Shown here one piece after another: positions 26,607-35,201 of a stretch of 35,201 nucleotides of DNA. The notes beneath the pieces are model-generated. The model worked only from the letters and a program-made list of their open reading frames with translations. It did no database searches and had not been told where the DNA came from. Source of the DNA: Synechococcaceae bacterium WBB_10_009. Lineage in GTDB: Bacteria; Cyanobacteriota; Cyanobacteriia; PCC-6307; Cyanobiaceae. Numbering within the stretch: the stretch's first letter is position 1; each line of letters starts with the position of its first letter. The stretch lies in the NCBI GenBank assembly GCA_010030955.1, contig RHBP01000002.1, positions 1 to 35,201 of the forward strand. The letters run 5' to 3'. The position numbers and the translations under genes are program-made.

Positions 26607-27560
26607 TCAACCCTGGCCGGCCACCCGGCGCAGCCGTTCGGCGGCCCGGCGGGCCCGGTTGATCGACACCGCCTGCTCCTGGCCCCGGGGTTGCTGGCCG
26701 GCGGGGGCCGTGGGATCGGCCCCCTGCAGCCGCACCAGCTCGCGGCGGCCGGCCGCCACCACCTGGCCCATGTCCCGCAGGCGCCCCTCGAGTTCACCCA
26801 GCACCTGTTCGGCGTAGCGGTTGGCCCCCTCCTGCACGGTGGCGGCCTCCTGGCGGGTGCGGGCAATCAGCGCTTCGCACTGCTGTTGGGTCTGCTGGCG
26901 GAACTGCAGGGCATCGGCCTGCACCCGCTCCGCCTCCGCCTGGCTGCCCTGCTGCAGCCGCATCGCCTCCTGCCGGATTTTCTCCAGCTCCAGCAGGCTC
27001 TGCTGGCGGGCCTGCTCGTGCTGCTCCGTGAGCTGGCGCTTGAGCTCGATCGCCTCCTGGTCGAGCTGTTGGCGCCGCTGCAGGGCCTCCTGTTCCAGGT
27101 GTTGGCGGTGTTGGCTGAACTGCTGCTCCAGCTGGGCCAGGCGACCCTGATGCTCCTGCTCCGCCTTCGCCATCTGCTGGCGTGCCTGGCCGATCATCTG
27201 CTCGCACTGCTGGCGGGCCTGTTCCCTCAGCTCCGCGACCTGGCGCTCGGCCTCCTGGCGCACGGCCTGGGCGTTGATCAGCTGTTCGCGCTGCTGCTTG
27301 GCCTGCTGCAGGATCTCCTCGGCCTGCTGGCGGGCGGTGCCGATGAACTCCTCCTTCTGCCGCACCAGGGCATCGGCCTGGCTGAGCTGGGCCGGCAGGG
27401 CTTCACGCACCGCATCCATTAGCTCGATGGCGTCCTGCTCGTTCACCAGGCGCCCGCCGCTGAAGGGAACGCGGGTGCCATCCAGCACGATCTCCTCGAG
27501 TTGATCGAGTTGATCGAGCACGGAGCTCACCTGGGTGCCGAGCGGAGCCTCAGACATCAC
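26607..27560 (-). CDS. Gln-rich long coiled-coil protein, DivIVA-like / ATP-synthase-b-like
   Basis: [56 protein letters not shown] followed by about 200 aa of R/Q/E/A-rich heptad-like sequence; 4-nt overlap with coaD. Confidence 0.7.
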   Translation of the reverse strand: MMSEAPLGTQVSSVLDQLDQLEEIVLDGTRVPFSGGRLVNEQDAIELMDAVREALPAQLSQADALVRQKEEFIGTARQQAEEILQQAKQQREQLINAQAVRQEAERQVAELREQARQQCEQMIGQARQQMAKAEQEHQGRLAQLEQQFSQHRQHLEQEALQRRQQLDQEAIELKRQLTEQHEQARQQSLLELEKIRQEAMRLQQGSQAEAERVQADALQFRQQTQQQCEALIARTRQEAATVQEGANRYAEQVLGELEGRLRDMGQVVAAGRRELVRLQGADPTAPAGQQPRGQEQAVSINRARRAAERLRRVAGQG

Positions 27561-28051
27561 AGCGTTGCGGGGGATGCCTGATTAAAGAGCCTGGCCAGAT
27601 CCTCCGCCACTCCCGGCGGCACCATGTGATCAACCGCACCGCCGAAGCGGGCCACCTCCTTCACCACGGAGCTGCTGAGGAAGCTGTGGGCGGTGGCCGT
27701 GGCCAGAAACAACGTTTCCAGCCGTGGCGCCAGACTCTTGTTGGTGTGGGCGATCTGCAGCTCGTATTCGAAGTCGCTCAGGGCCCGCAGGCCGCGCAGG
27801 ATCACGCCGGCGCCGCACTGCTGGGCGAAGGCCACGGTGAGGCCATCGAAGGCGGCCACCTCCACCGTGGGCAGATGGCGCGTGGCCTGGCGGATCTGCT
27901 CCAGCCGCGCCTCAACGCTGAAGCAGGGGTTCTTGCTGGGGTTGCGCAGCACCGCCACCACCAGGCCATCGAACAGCTGGGCGCCGCGCTCGATCAGGTC
28001 GAGGTGGCCCAGGGTGAGCGGATCGAAACTGCCGGGGTAGAGGGCGCGCAT
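27557..28051 (-). CDS. coaD: Phosphopantetheine adenylyltransferase
   Basis: [65 protein letters not shown]. Confidence 0.95.
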   Translation of the reverse strand: MRALYPGSFDPLTLGHLDLIERGAQLFDGLVVAVLRNPSKNPCFSVEARLEQIRQATRHLPTVEVAAFDGLTVAFAQQCGAGVILRGLRALSDFEYELQIAHTNKSLAPRLETLFLATATAHSFLSSSVVKEVARFGGAVDHMVPPGVAEDLARLFNQASPATL

Positions 28052-28121
28052 GGGCCGATCCTATGGAGAGGATCCGTCCCTGGCTGGCGGTTTCTAGAGT
28101 CCAGCCAGCAGTTCCACACCA

Positions 28122-28616
28122 ATGGCCACCAGCCCCAGTCTCAACGCCGAGGCCAAAAAGGTTCTCCTGCGCAAGATCCCCCATGGGGTGTTCATTTGCG
28201 GTGTGGCGGAGGGCGATGAGGTGAACGGGTTCACCGCCAGCTGGGTGACCCAGGGCTCGTTTGAGCCCCCCCTGGTGGTGATGGCGGTGCGGGCCGACAG
28301 CACCAGCAACGGCATGATCCAGCGCAGCGGACGCTTCTCCCTCAACGTGCTGTCGGCCGATCAGAAGGACTTGGCGGCCGTGTTCTTCAAACCCCAGAAG
28401 GGGGTCGGCGGCCGCTTTGATGCGGCCCCCTTCCAGCTGGGGGAGCTGGGGTTGCCGATCCTGCAGGACGCGCTCGGTGCCGTGGAGTGTGAACTGGTGG
28501 GGCAGGTGGCCCACGGCGATCACACCGTGTTCGTGGGGGAGGTGAAAACCGCCACCCTGCACCGCGATGGGGCCGCCCTCGAACTGAGCAGCACGGGCTG
28601 GCAGTACGGCGGTTGA
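28122..28616 (+). CDS. Flavin reductase family (FMN-binding split-barrel) protein
   Basis: [67 protein letters not shown]...FVGEVKTA. Confidence 0.85.
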   Translation: MATSPSLNAEAKKVLLRKIPHGVFICGVAEGDEVNGFTASWVTQGSFEPPLVVMAVRADSTSNGMIQRSGRFSLNVLSADQKDLAAVFFKPQKGVGGRFDAAPFQLGELGLPILQDALGAVECELVGQVAHGDHTVFVGEVKTATLHRDGAALELSSTGWQYGG

Positions 28617-30607
28617 CCCCCCTTCTGCAGGATCCGGCGCGGCTGAAGGCCCGGCTCAAGGAGCTGCCGGCGGAGCCGGGTTGCTACCTGCTGCGGGATG
28701 GTGAGGACCGCATCCTTTACATCGGCAAGGCCAAGGTGCTGCGCAACCGGGTGCGCAGCTACTTCCAAAGCGGCAGCGGCCACGGCCACAGCCCCCGCAT
28801 CGCCCTGATGGTGCGGCAGGTGTGCGAGATCGAATTCATCGTCACCGACAGCGAAGCCGAAGCCCTGGCCCTCGAGGCCAACCTGATCAAGAACCACCAG
28901 CCGCACTTCAATGTGCTGCTCAAGGACGACAAGAAATACCCCTATCTGTGCATCACCTGGAGTGAGGCCTACCCGCGCATCTTCATCACCCGCCGGCGCC
29001 GCTTCCGCTCACCGCTCGACCGCTTCTACGGCCCATACGTGGATGTGGGGCTGCTGCGCCGCACCCTGGCCCTGGTGAAACGGGTGTTCCCCCTGCGGCA
29101 ACGCCCCCAACCGCTCTACCGCGATCGCACCTGCCTGAACTTCGACATCGGCCGCTGCCCGGGGGTTTGCCAGCAGAAGATCAGTTCGGAGGATTACCAC
29201 CGCACCCTGCGCCAGGTGGCGATGGTGTTCCAGGGGCGTAATGACGAATTGCTGGATCTGTTGGACCAGCAGATGCAGCGCTATGCCGAGCGGCTTGATT
29301 TTGAAAGTGCCGCCCGGGTGCGTGATCAGCTGCAGGGCATCGGCACGCTCACGGCCGACCAGAAGATGAGCGTTGGCGACAGCACCATCAGCCGTGATGT
29401 GATCGCCCTGGCCTGCGACCAGCGGGTGGCGGCGGTGCAGGTGTTTCAGATGCGAGCCGGCAAGTTGGTGGGCCGATTGGGGTTCACCGCCGAGGCCCTG
29501 CCGGACCCTGGGCGGATCCTGCAGACGGTGATTGAGGAGCACTACGGCCAGGTGGATGGGGTGGAGATCCCGCCGGAACTGCTGTTGCAACATGCCCTCC
29601 CCCAGCAGGCGCTGCTGCAGGAGTGGTTGAGCGAGCTGCGCGGGCGGCGGGTGCGCCTCTCGGTGCCGCAACGGCAGCAGAAGGCCGACCTGATCGAGCT
29701 GGTTGAGCGCAACGCCCAGTACGAATTGCAGCGGGCCCAACGGGCCAGTGAGCAGAACCTGCTGGCCACCGAAGACCTCGCCCAGCTCTTGGATCTGCCC
29801 ACACCGCCGCGGCGGATCGAGGGTTACGACATCAGCCACATCCAGGGCAGCGACGCGGTGGGCTCCCAGGTGGTGTTCATCGACGGACTGCCCGCCAAGC
29901 AGCACTACCGCAAGTACAAGATTCGCAGCGCCTCGGTGCGGGCCGGCCACTCCGACGACTTCATGAGCATGGCGGAGGTGATTCGGCGTCGCTTCCGCCG
30001 TTGGTCGCAGGCCAAAGCGGAGGGGGCCGACCTGCAGGCCCTGCGCCGCTCGACCGCCAGCACGCTGCACACCGGTGGCCTCAACGACTGGCCCGACGTG
30101 GTGATGATCGACGGCGGCAAGGGGCAGCTCTCGGCGGTGATGGAGGCCCTGCGCGAATTGGACCTGGACCAGGAGCTGGTGGTCTGCTCCTTGGCCAAGC
30201 AGCGGGAGGAGGTGTTCCTGCCCGGCGCCTCCACGCCGCTGGAGAGCGATGCCGACCAGCTGGGGTTGCAGTTGCTGCGGCGCCTCCGGGATGAGGCCCA
30301 CCGTTTTGCCGTGAGCTTCCACCGCCAGCAGCGGGGCGAGCGGATGACCCGTTCACGGCTCTCCGACATCCCGGGGCTGGGGCCGAAGCGCATCCGCGAC
30401 CTGCTGGCCCATTTCCGTTCGGTGGATGCGATCCAGCTGGCCAGCCTGGAGGCCCTGCAGGCGGCACCGGGTCTTGGGCCCGGCCTGGCCCGCCAGGTGT
30501 GGAGCCATTTCCATCCCCAGGTCGACGATTCACCACCCGAGCAACCCTTGCCCGAAGATGGGCCACTGCCATTGGGCGATCCAGCCCCCCTGGAGGTCGC
30601 CCTGTGA
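28613..30607 (+). CDS. uvrC: Excinuclease ABC subunit C
   Basis: [78 protein letters not shown]-terminal HhH region. TTG start overlapping the upstream stop. Confidence 0.95.
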   Translation: MTPLLQDPARLKARLKELPAEPGCYLLRDGEDRILYIGKAKVLRNRVRSYFQSGSGHGHSPRIALMVRQVCEIEFIVTDSEAEALALEANLIKNHQPHFNVLLKDDKKYPYLCITWSEAYPRIFITRRRRFRSPLDRFYGPYVDVGLLRRTLALVKRVFPLRQRPQPLYRDRTCLNFDIGRCPGVCQQKISSEDYHRTLRQVAMVFQGRNDELLDLLDQQMQRYAERLDFESAARVRDQLQGIGTLTADQKMSVGDSTISRDVIALACDQRVAAVQVFQMRAGKLVGRLGFTAEALPDPGRILQTVIEEHYGQVDGVEIPPELLLQHALPQQALLQEWLSELRGRRVRLSVPQRQQKADLIELVERNAQYELQRAQRASEQNLLATEDLAQLLDLPTPPRRIEGYDISHIQGSDAVGSQVVFIDGLPAKQHYRKYKIRSASVRAGHSDDFMSMAEVIRRRFRRWSQAKAEGADLQALRRSTASTLHTGGLNDWPDVVMIDGGKGQLSAVMEALRELDLDQELVVCSLAKQREEVFLPGASTPLESDADQLGLQLLRRLRDEAHRFAVSFHRQQRGERMTRSRLSDIPGLGPKRIRDLLAHFRSVDAIQLASLEALQAAPGLGPGLARQVWSHFHPQVDDSPPEQPLPEDGPLPLGDPAPLEVAL

Positions 30608-30924
30608 GCCCGCATCCCATCCGTGCCCTGATGGGGTTGGTGCTGGCCATCGCCCTGCTGATTCAGGCCGCCCCGGCCCTGGCGGGTCCGGGTTTGTGCA
30701 TTGGACCCGTCTGCGGCGACGGCATCACCCGCAGTGCCAAGCACCACTGGCAACTGCGGTTGCGGCTCAGCGACCAACGCGGCCACTTGGAGCGCATCAC
30801 GGTGGACTGCCGCCACGGGGTGCTGAGCCCGGAGCGGGGGCCCGTGGAGCGGGGCCATGCCCTGGCCGTGGCCCTCAAGGCCTGCCGGCTGGCGGGTGAA
30901 CAACCGGTCGACACCAGCGCATGA
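30604..30924 (+). CDS. Small putative secreted protein of unknown function
   Basis: GTG start: [79 protein letters not shown]...[16 protein letters not shown]. Signal peptide with AxA site; 4-nt overlaps on both sides. Confidence 0.7.
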   Translation: MSPHPIRALMGLVLAIALLIQAAPALAGPGLCIGPVCGDGITRSAKHHWQLRLRLSDQRGHLERITVDCRHGVLSPERGPVERGHALAVALKACRLAGEQPVDTSA

Positions 30925-32459
30925 GCCTCGGCATCTGGGTGCTGGGGGATCAGCTGTCGCTGGCCCAGGCGGCCCTGGCCAGCACGGCCCCCTGCGAGGC
31001 GCGGGTGCTGCTGGTGGAAAGCAGTTCCGTGCTGGGCCTTCGGGCCTACCACCGCCAGAAGCTGGTGCTGGTGTGGAGCGCCATGCGCCATTTCGCCGAG
31101 GACCTGCGCCAGGCCGGTTGGACGGTGGACTACCGCATCGGCGAACGGTTCGGTGACACCGTGCGCGCCTGGATCGAGGAGCACGGGATCCGGGAGTTGC
31201 GCTTGATGGAGCCCGCTGATCGGGGCTTCCGCGGCGCCATCGACGCCCTGGACCTGCCCGTGACCCTGCAGTGGCTGCCGAGCACAGCCTTCCTCTGGAG
31301 CCGTGAGGCCTTTGCGGAGTGGGCCGGTGGCTACCGGCAATTGCGGATGGAGCTCTTCTACAGGGAAGGTCGGCGCCGCTTTGGCGTGCTCATGCAGGGG
31401 GAGGGGTCCGGGGCTGAACCCCTCGGTGGCCAATGGAATTTCGACCACGACAACCGCAAGCCCCCCGCCAAGGGGCTGCAGGGGCCTGAGCCCCTGTGGT
31501 TTGAGCCCGATGCCATCACCCAGGCGGTGATCGCGCGGGTGGAGCAGTTGGATCAAGACCGCCAGAGCCAGGGCCATCACCCCCTGCCGGGACAGCTGCT
31601 GCGGTTTCGCTGGGCGGTGAGCCGCCAGCAGGCCCTGCAGGTGCTCGACCACTTCATCGACACCCGCCTGGAGGGGTTTGGCCCCTACCAGGACGCGATG
31701 GTGAGCGGCCAACCCACCCTGTGGCATGCCCTGCTGTCGCCATACCTCAACCTGGGCCTGCTCCACCCCCTTGAGGTGATTCGCGCGCTGGAGCAGCGCG
31801 GCTTGGAGCGGGCGGTGCCGTTGGCGGGGCTGGAGGGGGTGATCCGCCAAATTCTGGGCTGGCGCGAGTACACCCACGGCCTCTACCACTGGTTTGGTGC
31901 CGATTACGCCAGCTCCAACCACCTGGGGGCCGAGGCGCCCCTGCCGCCTTGGCTGGAGGGGGAGGGTGCCAGTGGCATGGCCTGCATGGACACGGTGCTG
32001 GCGGAGCTGGAGGAGAGCGGCTATGCCCACCACATCCAACGGCTGATGGTGCTGGCCAATTACGGCCTGTTGGCGGGGTTGAACCCCCAGGCCTTCACGG
32101 CCTGGTTCCACCGCCAGTTCATTGACGGCCACGACTGGGTGATGCAGACCAACGTGTTGGGCATGGGCCTGTTCGCCGACGGGGGTCGCCTGGCCAGCAA
32201 GCCCTACGCCGCCAGCGGCAACTACATCCGCCGCATGAGCACCTACTGCAAGGGCTGCGCCTACGACGTCAGCCAGCGCCATGGCCCCAGCGCCTGCCCC
32301 TTCAACAGCCTCTACTGGGATTTCCTGGCCCGCCATCAGGACCGGTTGCGCTCCAACCCCCGCATGGCCCTGGTGTTCAAGCAATTGGACAAGTTGCCGG
32401 CCGAAGACTTGGCGGCCATCCGCGGGGCCGCCGCCGCCCACCGCGACCAATGGGCCTGA
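30921..32459 (+). CDS. Cryptochrome/photolyase-related protein, FeS-BCP (prokaryotic 6-4 photolyase-like) class
   Basis: GIWVLGDQLSLAQAAL, GWREYTHGLYHWFGADYASSNHL, TNVLGMGLFADGGRLASKPYAASGNYIRRMSTYCKGCAYDVSQRHGPSACPFNSLYWDFL, with Cys spacing matching the 4Fe-4S site. Confidence 0.9.
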   Translation: MSLGIWVLGDQLSLAQAALASTAPCEARVLLVESSSVLGLRAYHRQKLVLVWSAMRHFAEDLRQAGWTVDYRIGERFGDTVRAWIEEHGIRELRLMEPADRGFRGAIDALDLPVTLQWLPSTAFLWSREAFAEWAGGYRQLRMELFYREGRRRFGVLMQGEGSGAEPLGGQWNFDHDNRKPPAKGLQGPEPLWFEPDAITQAVIARVEQLDQDRQSQGHHPLPGQLLRFRWAVSRQQALQVLDHFIDTRLEGFGPYQDAMVSGQPTLWHALLSPYLNLGLLHPLEVIRALEQRGLERAVPLAGLEGVIRQILGWREYTHGLYHWFGADYASSNHLGAEAPLPPWLEGEGASGMACMDTVLAELEESGYAHHIQRLMVLANYGLLAGLNPQAFTAWFHRQFIDGHDWVMQTNVLGMGLFADGGRLASKPYAASGNYIRRMSTYCKGCAYDVSQRHGPSACPFNSLYWDFLARHQDRLRSNPRMALVFKQLDKLPAEDLAAIRGAAAAHRDQWA

Positions 32460-32518
32460 GCGCCGGCGGGGCCGGATGGCCCGCCTTAGCTTGAGGGCGA
32501 CTTGCACTGTCCCGGCCG

Positions 32519-33103
32519 ATGGTCCTGGCGGCCCTCCCCCCTGAGGCCTACCTCTGGTTCAAGACCCTCCACATCGTGGGTGTGGTGGTCTGGTTTGCCG
32601 GGCTGTTCTATCTGGTGCGGCTGTTCATCTACCACCGCGAGGCTGAGGATCTCGAGCCCGCCCTGAGCTCCGCCTTTCAGGACCAGTACGCCCTGATGGA
32701 GCGGCGCCTGGCCAACATCATCACCACCCCCGGGATGGTGGTGGCGGTGGCGATGGCGGTGGGGCTGCTGGTGAGCAACCCCGCCTGGCTTCACCAGGGG
32801 TGGATGCACGCCAAACTCGCCTTTGTGGCCGCATTGCTGGCCTACCACGCCTTCTGTTACCGGCTGATGGGTCAACTCCAGGCCGGCACCTGCCAGTGGA
32901 GCCCCAAACAGCTGCGGGCCCTCAACGAACTGCCCACCCTGCTGTTGGTGGTGGTGGTGATGCTGGTGGTGTTCAAAAACCAATTCCCCACCGGTGCGGC
33001 CACCTGGTTCATCGTGGCGCTGGTGGTGTTCATGGCCGCTTCGATTCAGTTTTATGCGCGATGGCGACGGTTGCGGGCCGAACGGCTAGCCACGGCCCCA
33101 TGA
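32519..33103 (+). CDS. hemJ: Protoporphyrinogen IX oxidase HemJ (UPF0093)
   Basis: YLWFKTLHIVGVVVWFAGLFYLVRLFIYHREAE...MERRLANIITTPGMVVAVAMAVGLL...WMHAKLAFVAALLAYH...LRALNELPTLLLVVVVMLVVFK. Confidence 0.92.
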   Translation: MVLAALPPEAYLWFKTLHIVGVVVWFAGLFYLVRLFIYHREAEDLEPALSSAFQDQYALMERRLANIITTPGMVVAVAMAVGLLVSNPAWLHQGWMHAKLAFVAALLAYHAFCYRLMGQLQAGTCQWSPKQLRALNELPTLLLVVVVMLVVFKNQFPTGAATWFIVALVVFMAASIQFYARWRRLRAERLATAP

Positions 33104-33747
33104 CCCATCCGCTGCGACCGGTGCTGGAGCAGGTGCACCCCGGCAGTTGCCCAACGGAGCTGAACTTCCACTGCCACACCACCTGCAGCGATGGCAGCCT
33201 GCAGCCGGAGCACCTGGGGCGTCAGGCCCTCGCCATCGGGCTCCGCCATCTGGCGGTGACCGACCACCACAGCGTGGAGGCCCATGGCCCGCTGCAGCGC
33301 TGGTTGGTGCAGCAGCAAGACGCTGGGGAGCGGGTGCCGACCCTCTGGAGTGGCATGGAGATCAGCTGCCTGTTGGAGGGCTGTCTGGTGCATGTGCTGG
33401 CCCTGGGCTTTGAGCTGAGCAGCCCCGACCTTGCCCCCTACCGGCAGGGCCAAGCGGCCGTCGGCGAAGCCCTGCAGGCCGCCGAGGTGCGCCGCCGCAT
33501 CCATGGTGCCGGCGGCCTGGCCCTGTTGGCCCACCCCGGGCGTTACCGGCTGCCGTTCGCCCGTCTGATTGAGGCGGCCGTCGCCTTGGGCTTTGACGGC
33601 GCCGAGGCGTACTACGACTACGCCATGCAACCGCGCTGGTGCCCCACCCCCGTGGTGTGCGACGCGATCGCCGCCCAGTTGCAGCGCCATGGCCTTCTGC
33701 GAAGTTGCGGCACCGACACCCATGGTCTGGAGCTTTACGGCCGCTAG
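33100..33747 (+). CDS. PHP domain-containing metal-dependent phosphoesterase
   Basis: ELNFHCHTTCSDGSLQPEHLGRQALAIGLRHLAVTDHHSVEAH; GGLALLAHPGRY; CGTDTHGLELYGR. ATG overlaps the hemJ stop. Confidence 0.9.
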   Translation: MTHPLRPVLEQVHPGSCPTELNFHCHTTCSDGSLQPEHLGRQALAIGLRHLAVTDHHSVEAHGPLQRWLVQQQDAGERVPTLWSGMEISCLLEGCLVHVLALGFELSSPDLAPYRQGQAAVGEALQAAEVRRRIHGAGGLALLAHPGRYRLPFARLIEAAVALGFDGAEAYYDYAMQPRWCPTPVVCDAIAAQLQRHGLLRSCGTDTHGLELYGR

Positions 33748-33774
33748 GGTTTCCGGAGCCATTGCTCCCCGTCG

Positions 33775-34296
33775 ATGGGCCTGTTTGATCGTTTGCTTGG
33801 TGGTAACAAGTCGGTGACCTCCACCACCCCGGCCAAGCCCGCCAAGCAGGAGGAAGCCTTCTTCCTGGATGCGGATACCTCCAGCAGCATGGGGGATGTG
33901 AATTTCATGCGGCGTTCGAACACCATCCGCCGCACCTTCCCCGGCACCGCCGACAACCCCGGCGGCAAGGAGCGCATCGAAGAAGTGGCGTCGATGGAAG
34001 CCCGCCTGGAGAAGGTCAGCCCTGGCCTCGGCGGCACCGTGGAGGTTGAGCAGGAGATCAACCTCACCGGCGGTGTGCCCAAGCCGGTGAAGAAGACCTT
34101 CGCTGAGCAGATGAGCAAAGCCGAGCTCGATCAGCGCATGAAGGGTTCGGCCGTGGCCGTGAACACCCCCGGCGTGGCGGCCCCCAAAAAGGCCTCTGAT
34201 CGCAGCGACGGCCAGCCCCAGATCAGCAGCCCCACCACCGCCAAGCCCGGCGACATCAACGCCTTCAAGGGCTGGGCCAAGGACCTCAACGGCTGA
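33775..34296 (+). CDS. Hypothetical protein, low-complexity/likely disordered, probably conserved in picocyanobacteria
   Basis: 173 aa: MGLFDRLLGGNKSVTSTTPAKPAKQEEAFFLDADTSSSMGDVNFMRRSNTIRRTFPGTADNPGGKE...GDINAFKGWAKDLNG. Clear coding codon pattern, no recognised domain. Confidence 0.75.
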   Translation: MGLFDRLLGGNKSVTSTTPAKPAKQEEAFFLDADTSSSMGDVNFMRRSNTIRRTFPGTADNPGGKERIEEVASMEARLEKVSPGLGGTVEVEQEINLTGGVPKPVKKTFAEQMSKAELDQRMKGSAVAVNTPGVAAPKKASDRSDGQPQISSPTTAKPGDINAFKGWAKDLNG

Positions 34297-34310
34297 CGCC
34301 GCCGCCTGCG

Positions 34311-35201
34311 CTAGCGCTCCACCAGCGCTTCCGACTCCAACACCAGCCCCCGCAGGCGCTGCAGCTGCTCGCCGGCGGCCCCCTGCCACAGGCCCCGGTT
34401 GTGGGCCTCCAGCAGCCGCTCGGCCATGTCCCGCAGGGCCCAGGGGTTGCTCTGGCGCAGGAAGGCCAGCACGTCAGGGTCACCGAGCCAGCGGTCGCAC
34501 ACGGCCCCGTAGCCCCAATCGGGCACGCGGTCGGTGCTGGCGTCGTAGGCGAACAGGTAGTCGAGGCTGGCGGCCATTTCGAATCCGCCCTTGTAGCCGT
34601 GCTGCTGCATCCCTTCGATCCAGCGGGGATTGAGCAGGCGCGAGCGCAGCACCTTGTCGAATTCACGCTCCAGGCGGTGGACCCGCGGGCGTTGCTGGCG
34701 GGAGTGGTCGCCGAACCACAGCTGCGGCGCCTCCCCCCGCAGGCGCTCCACCGCGGCGCTCAGGCCCCCTTGGAACTGGTAGTAATCGTCGGAATCGAAC
34801 AGGTCGTGTTCGCGGTTGTCCTGGTTGTGCAACACCACCTGAACCGCCCCCAGCCGCCGTTCCAAACCGCTGCGGTCGGCCTGGATGCTCAGGCTGCCGC
34901 CATGGCCATCGGTGCCCCCCAGCCCCTCGTAGCGCCAACTGCTCCAGTTGAGGAAGGCTTCCGCCAGGTCGTCGCGGCTCTCCCACTCGCCGCTGTCGAT
35001 CAACCCCTGCAGCCCTGCCCCGTAGGCCCCCGGCGCTGACCCGTACACCCGCCAGGCGTCACCGTCGCGGCGGCAGGCCGCCGCCAGGGGGTTGTCCGCC
35101 TCCGATTCATCGCAGGCGGCCACCAGGGCCGTGGCCCGGTTGAACCAGGCCACCAGCTGCGGAAAGGCATCGCGGAACAGCCCTGAGATCCGCAAGGTCA
35201 C
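34311..35201 (-). CDS. cobN: CobN/magnesium-chelatase H-like subunit, C-terminal part (truncated at window edge)
   Basis: VTLRISGLFRDAFPQLVAWFNRA...HNQDNREHDLFDSDDYYQFQGGLSAAVERL...HRLEREFDKVLRSRLLNPRWIEGMQQHGYKGGFEMAASLDYLFAYDAST; CobN-type C-terminus. Confidence 0.85.
   Translation of the reverse strand: MTLRISGLFRDAFPQLVAWFNRATALVAACDESEADNPLAAACRRDGDAWRVYGSAPGAYGAGLQGLIDSGEWESRDDLAEAFLNWSSWRYEGLGGTDGHGGSLSIQADRSGLERRLGAVQVVLHNQDNREHDLFDSDDYYQFQGGLSAAVERLRGEAPQLWFGDHSRQQRPRVHRLEREFDKVLRSRLLNPRWIEGMQQHGYKGGFEMAASLDYLFAYDASTDRVPDWGYGAVCDRWLGDPDVLAFLRQSNPWALRDMAERLLEAHNRGLWQGAAGEQLQRLRGLVLESEALVER

Noticed and set aside
29009-32507. 437-aa and 614-aa minus-strand ORFs opposite uvrC and the photolyase
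   Set aside because: Antisense to strongly conserved proteins; no domain similarity recognised.

Overview
This is a GC-rich, densely packed cyanobacterial core-genome segment, most likely from a picocyanobacterium of the Synechococcus/Cyanobium type. The basis is DUF3110, DUF1995, DUF4330, DUF1257/Ycf35, the dnaK3-dnaJ3 pair, a cyanobacterial Hfq homologue and HemJ. I support about 37 protein genes and one tRNA-Ser(GGA). There is no sign of phage, transposons, CRISPR or an accessory island, and I found no clearly new multi-gene system. Points worth a second look: (1) leuS is split by an apparent one-base deletion in a C5 tract; (2) ribBA has no ATG/GTG/TTG codon at the expected N-terminus and sits next to a G7 tract; (3) a divergent hfq-like ORF is hidden inside a long spurious ORF, with an inverted repeat in the 42-bp hfq/dapF spacer; (4) DapF has an unusual C-terminal extension with a Cys cluster; (5) nested palindromes hold the argC and purN stop codons; (6) inverted repeats lie upstream of dnaK3 and pgi. 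Many long ORFs in the supplied track are antisense or shadow ORFs caused by high GC and were rejected.
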